The notes under the pieces are model-generated. The model searched no databases. It was not told the DNA's origin and was given only the letters and a program-made list of their open reading frames with translations. DNA of 7,357 nucleotides, from positions 1-7,357 of the forward strand of contig JALWEC010000439.1 in assembly GCA_027036655.1 (NCBI GenBank). Reading direction: 5' to 3'. Source of the stretch: Melioribacteraceae bacterium. Lineage in GTDB: Bacteria; Bacteroidota; Ignavibacteria; Ignavibacteriales; Melioribacteraceae. Positions 4,910 to 7,357 of the stretch are shown here, piece by piece; position 1 is the stretch's first letter, and each line of letters opens with the position of its first letter. Position numbers and translations under genes: made by a program.

Positions 4910-6051
4910 TAGTCCGCTAAAATTTTTCTTCCGATAATGATTCTTTGAACCTCGGAAGTTCCTTCGTAGATTTCGGTAATCTTAGCGTCGCGGTACATTC
5001 TTTCAACTTCGTATTCTCTAACATAGCCGTAGCCGCCGTGAATCTGAACGGCTTCGCGCGCAACTTTAACGGCTGTTTCGGAAGCAAACAATTTTGCCAT
5101 TGAAGCTTCTTTAATGTAATCTTTTCCGGCGTCTTTCAATGCGCAAGCCTGCAAAGTAAGTAGTTTAGCTGCTTCTATTTCCATAGCCATATCCGCCAAC
5201 TTAAACATAATCGCCTGGTGATTTGCAATCTCGGTGCCGAACGCTTTTCTTTCTTTTGCGTAATTCAAAGCTCTTTCGTAAGCGCCCATCGCAATTCCAA
5301 CCGCCTGAGAAGCAATTCCGTAACGCCCGCCGTTTAATGTGTTCATCGCAAAATTAAATCCTTTGCCAACTTCCCAAATTACGTTTTCGTCGGGTATGCG
5401 GCAATCCGCAAACGAAAGAGAACAGGTGTCGGAACTTCTGATACCGAGCTTATCTTCTTTAACGCCCTGTGTAAATCCCGGAGTTCCTTTCTCAACCAAA
5501 AAAGCCGTGATGCCGTGGTGCCGCTTGGCTTTGTCCGTCTGAGCGAAAACAATGTAGTAATCGGCGTTCTTACCGTTTGTAATCCAGTTTTTCATTCCAT
5601 TTAAAACCCAGTAATCGCCATCCTTAGTTGCTGTAGTATGCTGCTGTGTTGCGTCGCTTCCCGCCTCCGGTTCCGAAAGGGCAAACGCGCCGAGTTTTTC
5701 GCCGCGAGCCAGCGGTTTTAAATATTTCTCTTTGATAAATTCATTTCCCCATTTTTCCAATCCGAAGGTAACAAGCGAGTTGTTAACCGACATAATAACG
5801 CCGACCGAGGCGTCAACTTTTGAAATTTCCATCATTGCCAAAGCGTAACTTACGGTGTCCATTCCGGCGCCGTCATACTTCGGGTCCACCATCATGCCCA
5901 TAAACCCTAACTCGGCAAGTTTGTTAATAATCTCTCTTGGAAATTCTGCGTTCTTATCTCTTTCAATCGTTGTCGGAGCAATCTCCTTCCGTGCAAAATC
6001 CCGAGCTGTTTCTTGAATCATTTTCTGTTCTTCGGTAAGTAAAAAATCCAT
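4909..6051 (-). CDS. Acyl-CoA dehydrogenase (short-chain/butyryl-CoA type)
   Basis: The 380-residue protein has the usual length and all parts of the family: an N-terminal helical domain (about 1-115), a beta domain with the signature ALSEPEAGSDA (124-134), and a C-terminal helical domain with the second signature starting QIHGGYGY (336-343) and ending in RMYRD (351-355). The catalytic base should be E363 in IYEGTSEVQR, the position used by short-chain, medium-chain and bacterial butyryl-CoA dehydrogenases. These FAD enzymes form the trans-2,3 double bond of acyl-CoA and pass electrons to electron transfer flavoprotein. Chain-length preference cannot be fixed by eye, though overall the sequence reads like SCAD/Bcd. 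The ATG at 6051 has AGGAG 6 nt upstream. It is cytoplasmic and leads an operon with the DUF2442-like gene, whose ATG overlaps its stop. No etf or other beta-oxidation gene is next to it in the window. Confidence 0.95.
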   Translation of the reverse strand: MDFLLTEEQKMIQETARDFARKEIAPTTIERDKNAEFPREIINKLAELGFMGMMVDPKYDGAGMDTVSYALAMMEISKVDASVGVIMSVNNSLVTFGLEKWGNEFIKEKYLKPLARGEKLGAFALSEPEAGSDATQQHTTATKDGDYWVLNGMKNWITNGKNADYYIVFAQTDKAKRHHGITAFLVEKGTPGFTQGVKEDKLGIRSSDTCSLSFADCRIPDENVIWEVGKGFNFAMNTLNGGRYGIASQAVGIAMGAYERALNYAKERKAFGTEIANHQAIMFKLADMAMEIEAAKLLTLQACALKDAGKDYIKEASMAKLFASETAVKVAREAVQIHGGYGYVREYEVERMYRDAKITEIYEGTSEVQRIIIGRKILAD

Positions 6052-6100
6052 TTCAATCTCCTAAATTGATTCGTGAAGAAAATTTAAAAAAATCTTTATC

Positions 6101-6129
6101 AAACTACTTAATGCGCCGTGAAATATCAA
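6101..6129 (-). promoter_or_regulatory. Likely promoter of the acyl-CoA dehydrogenase operon
   Basis: On the minus strand TTGATA (6129-6124) and TAGTTT (6106-6101) are spaced exactly 17 bp, predicting a start near 6094 and a leader of about 43 nt with AGGAG near its end. The -10 box also reads TAGTTTG, one base short of the Bacteroidota-type TAnnTTTG. The minus-strand terminator at 6213-6233 lies just upstream, which fits a separate transcription unit. Confidence 0.45.
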
Positions 6130-6212
6130 TAGAACGAAAAAAATAAAAGGAGGGCAAAATTGGGAAACATAAATAGAATTTAAACTGTAATGCTATAAGT
6201 TTTTGCAATGGC

Positions 6213-6233
6213 AAAAAAGCCGACAAAAGTCGG
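6213..6233 (-). terminator. Rho-independent terminator, minus strand
   Basis: Read on the minus strand, CCGAC-TTTT-GTCGG is followed by C and six Ts. The stem is short (5 bp) but GC-rich, and the tail is good. It would end transcripts coming from the outer-membrane protein gene, although it lies about 430 nt past that gene's stop, and it insulates the acyl-CoA dehydrogenase promoter downstream. Confidence 0.6.
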
Positions 6234-6311
6234 GGAATTACAAACCGTGTGAAAGTTTCATAAGTGTGTCCACTTAAAAAAGGTAATTTATTGAATAAAT
6301 ACCAACATTAT

Positions 6312-6415
6312 AAACCGTTAAAACGGTTATAAGAATTGTTAAGTTATCATTAACCCACGACTTAAGTCGTGGGTTAATGAAACTATTGTAAAGGCTTAAA
6401 CCGTTTTAACGGTTT
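6312..6415. repeat. 104-bp two-ring palindrome (CCCACG hairpin inside AACCGTT arms)
   Basis: The inner ring is a perfect 34-bp palindrome (6347-6380) whose left arm is TCATTAACCCACGACTT. The outer ring is an exact 17-bp inverted repeat: AAACCGTTAAAACGGTT (6312-6328) against AACCGTTTTAACGGTTT (6399-6415). Both rings share the same centre, 6363/6364, and the 18-nt spacers between them are equal in length. Each outer arm is also a small hairpin by itself (7-8 bp stems, 2-nt loops). The inner arm shares TTAACCCAC with the hairpins at 2170-2208 and 3855-3893. It lies in the gap between the outer-membrane gene and the acyl-CoA dehydrogenase, upstream of the terminator on the minus strand. Confidence 0.85.
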
Positions 6416-6663
6416 TTATTAGTTTTTTAAGTAAGCTCATAAGTAAAAATAGATTTGAATAATGATACTGTAAATAGAAGTACTTGGGGAAATATTTTTT
6501 TGATAATTTTTACAAAACGAATCATTTCTAACAAAAAATCCATTTGCAAATAATTTAACTCTGAATTGCCGATTATAGACAACTTGTTTGTTTATGTTTT
6601 TTATAATGGATTAATTAGCCTTGTCGAATTTCCGATCATAGTTCGAAACTATTTACCATGCGA
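6416..6663. other. AT-rich non-coding stretch, nothing recognised
   Basis: This AT-rich stretch lies downstream of the outer-membrane protein gene on the minus strand, up to the two-ring palindrome. I see no gene, clear terminator or repeat. A TATAAT on the plus strand near 6600 has no gene after it in the window and is likely chance. The other part of this gap, 6130-6311, holds only the terminator at 6213-6233 and a weak TAAGTG-N4-CACTTA dyad at 6261-6276. Confidence 0.5.
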
Positions 6664-7317
6664 TTAATAAAGTCCTCCGACTTTCAGTATAATCATGAAT
6701 GTGCCGTAATTTTTTTTATAAACTTGGTAAATCGTTTCTACTCCCGAGCCGAAAATATGCTGATACTCGTAGCGCAGTTCCAAACCGAGCAGCTTTGTGC
6801 GGCTTACGCCTATATTCGCTCCGAAAGCAATAAAGGCGCCGCCTGTCGGATAAGCTCTTGCATATTTTAGCGAGCTGAAAAATTCACGATTATACGGAGT
6901 TGTTACGGTCACGGAAGGTCCGATTCCGCCGGAAATAAAGGGGCGGAAATTGTCAGTTAAAACTTCGCTGAAAAGACGCCTGGTTAATCCGAAAATCAGC
7001 GGCATTCCGTAAACGCGATTTACCTTGCCGATTGTGTAAGGGCGCCCCCAGTAATCGTAGCGTTCAAATTCATTCTCCGATTTCTGCTCGCTGATTGAGA
7101 AATTAACAAAGCCGCGGGTTAAATTGGTAAAGTTGTGTTCGTAAAAAAAACCAGCGCCGAAACCGCTCTCCGAAAAAATAAATTCGCCTCCGATTTGAAC
7201 CGGTGGGAAAATAACTTGCGCGGTGTCGGGAACAATCTCGCCGATTCTTTGCGCATAAAGATTTCCGAAAAAAAGAAAGAGAGATAAAATTAATATTTTT
7301 TGAGTAAGTTTTATCAT
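6664..7317 (-). CDS. Secreted outer-membrane beta-barrel protein
   Basis: The 217-residue protein starts with a clear signal peptide: MIKLTQK, a hydrophobic core (ILILSLFLFFG) and a probable signal peptidase I site after A22 (LYA-Q). The mature part alternates polar and aromatic or hydrophobic residues in short strands with glycine-rich turns (GGEFIFSESGFGAGFFYEHNF, FISGGIGPSVTV, GGAFIAFGANIGV, GLELRYEYQHIFG) and ends TFMIILKVGGLY with a terminal aromatic, a usual signal for the BAM outer-membrane assembly machinery. The length fits a barrel of about eight strands. No enzyme motif is visible, so the role (pore, adhesion or structural) is open. The ATG at 7317 lacks a Shine-Dalgarno; the AT-rich leader is common in Bacteroidota. 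The only terminator candidate in this direction is about 430 nt downstream, so the gene is probably monocistronic with a long 3' UTR. Confidence 0.85.
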   Translation of the reverse strand: MIKLTQKILILSLFLFFGNLYAQRIGEIVPDTAQVIFPPVQIGGEFIFSESGFGAGFFYEHNFTNLTRGFVNFSISEQKSENEFERYDYWGRPYTIGKVNRVYGMPLIFGLTRRLFSEVLTDNFRPFISGGIGPSVTVTTPYNREFFSSLKYARAYPTGGAFIAFGANIGVSRTKLLGLELRYEYQHIFGSGVETIYQVYKKNYGTFMIILKVGGLY

Positions 7318-7357
7318 TGTTTTTCGAATGAAATATAAACCAAATAAAATAAAATTT

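Overview
The window looks like a chromosomal segment from a low-to-moderate GC bacterium of the Bacteroidota/Chlorobiota-Ignavibacteria group. That placement is an inference from the protein style, the AT-rich and often SD-poor leaders, a Bacteroidota-like outer-membrane barrel, and several families of dispersed palindromic repeats between genes. No phage, plasmid, CRISPR, rRNA or tRNA gene is visible. The genes are ordinary housekeeping or metabolic genes. The unusual part is the amount of structured repeat DNA in the three long intergenic gaps.

Region by region. Positions 2-319 (+) hold the C-terminal part of a small multi-pass membrane protein that enters from the left edge. It converges with, and overlaps by 4 nt, a two-gene minus-strand unit: a cytoplasmic M14-type zinc carboxypeptidase (2021-630), then 2 nt later a small two-TM protein with a four-cysteine tail (627-316). 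Positions 2022-2781 are non-coding and repeat-rich: a CCCACT hairpin, an AACCGGTT inverted repeat, and a 201-bp MITE-like element. A plus-strand gene at 2782-3798, with a TTG start and a perfect AAGGAGG ribosome binding site, encodes an adenosine-deaminase-family enzyme. Its motifs ([30 protein letters not shown]) point to adenine deaminase rather than adenosine deaminase.

Positions 3799-4633 are a second repeat-rich gap, with a second CCCACT hairpin, a CACAGTTTGC hairpin, several GC-rich TCCGCC/GGCGGA stems, a second, 163-bp copy of the MITE-like element, a run of small hairpins, and a three-part stem-loop. Next comes a minus-strand pair: an acyl-CoA dehydrogenase (6051-4909) whose stop codon overlaps by one base the ATG of a DUF2442-like protein (4909-4634). 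A promoter-like site lies upstream of the dehydrogenase. Upstream of that, a minus-strand terminator (6233-6213) separates this pair from the preceding gene.

The third gap (6052-6663) contains a striking 104-bp two-ring palindrome (6312-6415). The window ends with a minus-strand gene (7317-6664) for a secreted outer-membrane beta-barrel protein.

Functionally, adenine deaminase belongs to purine salvage, acyl-CoA dehydrogenase to fatty-acid or branched-chain acyl-CoA oxidation, and the M14 peptidase to peptide turnover. There is no sign that these genes form one pathway. I do not see a convincing new defence or biosynthetic system. The best leads are the repeat structures, the coupled small proteins, and the substrate of the deaminase.
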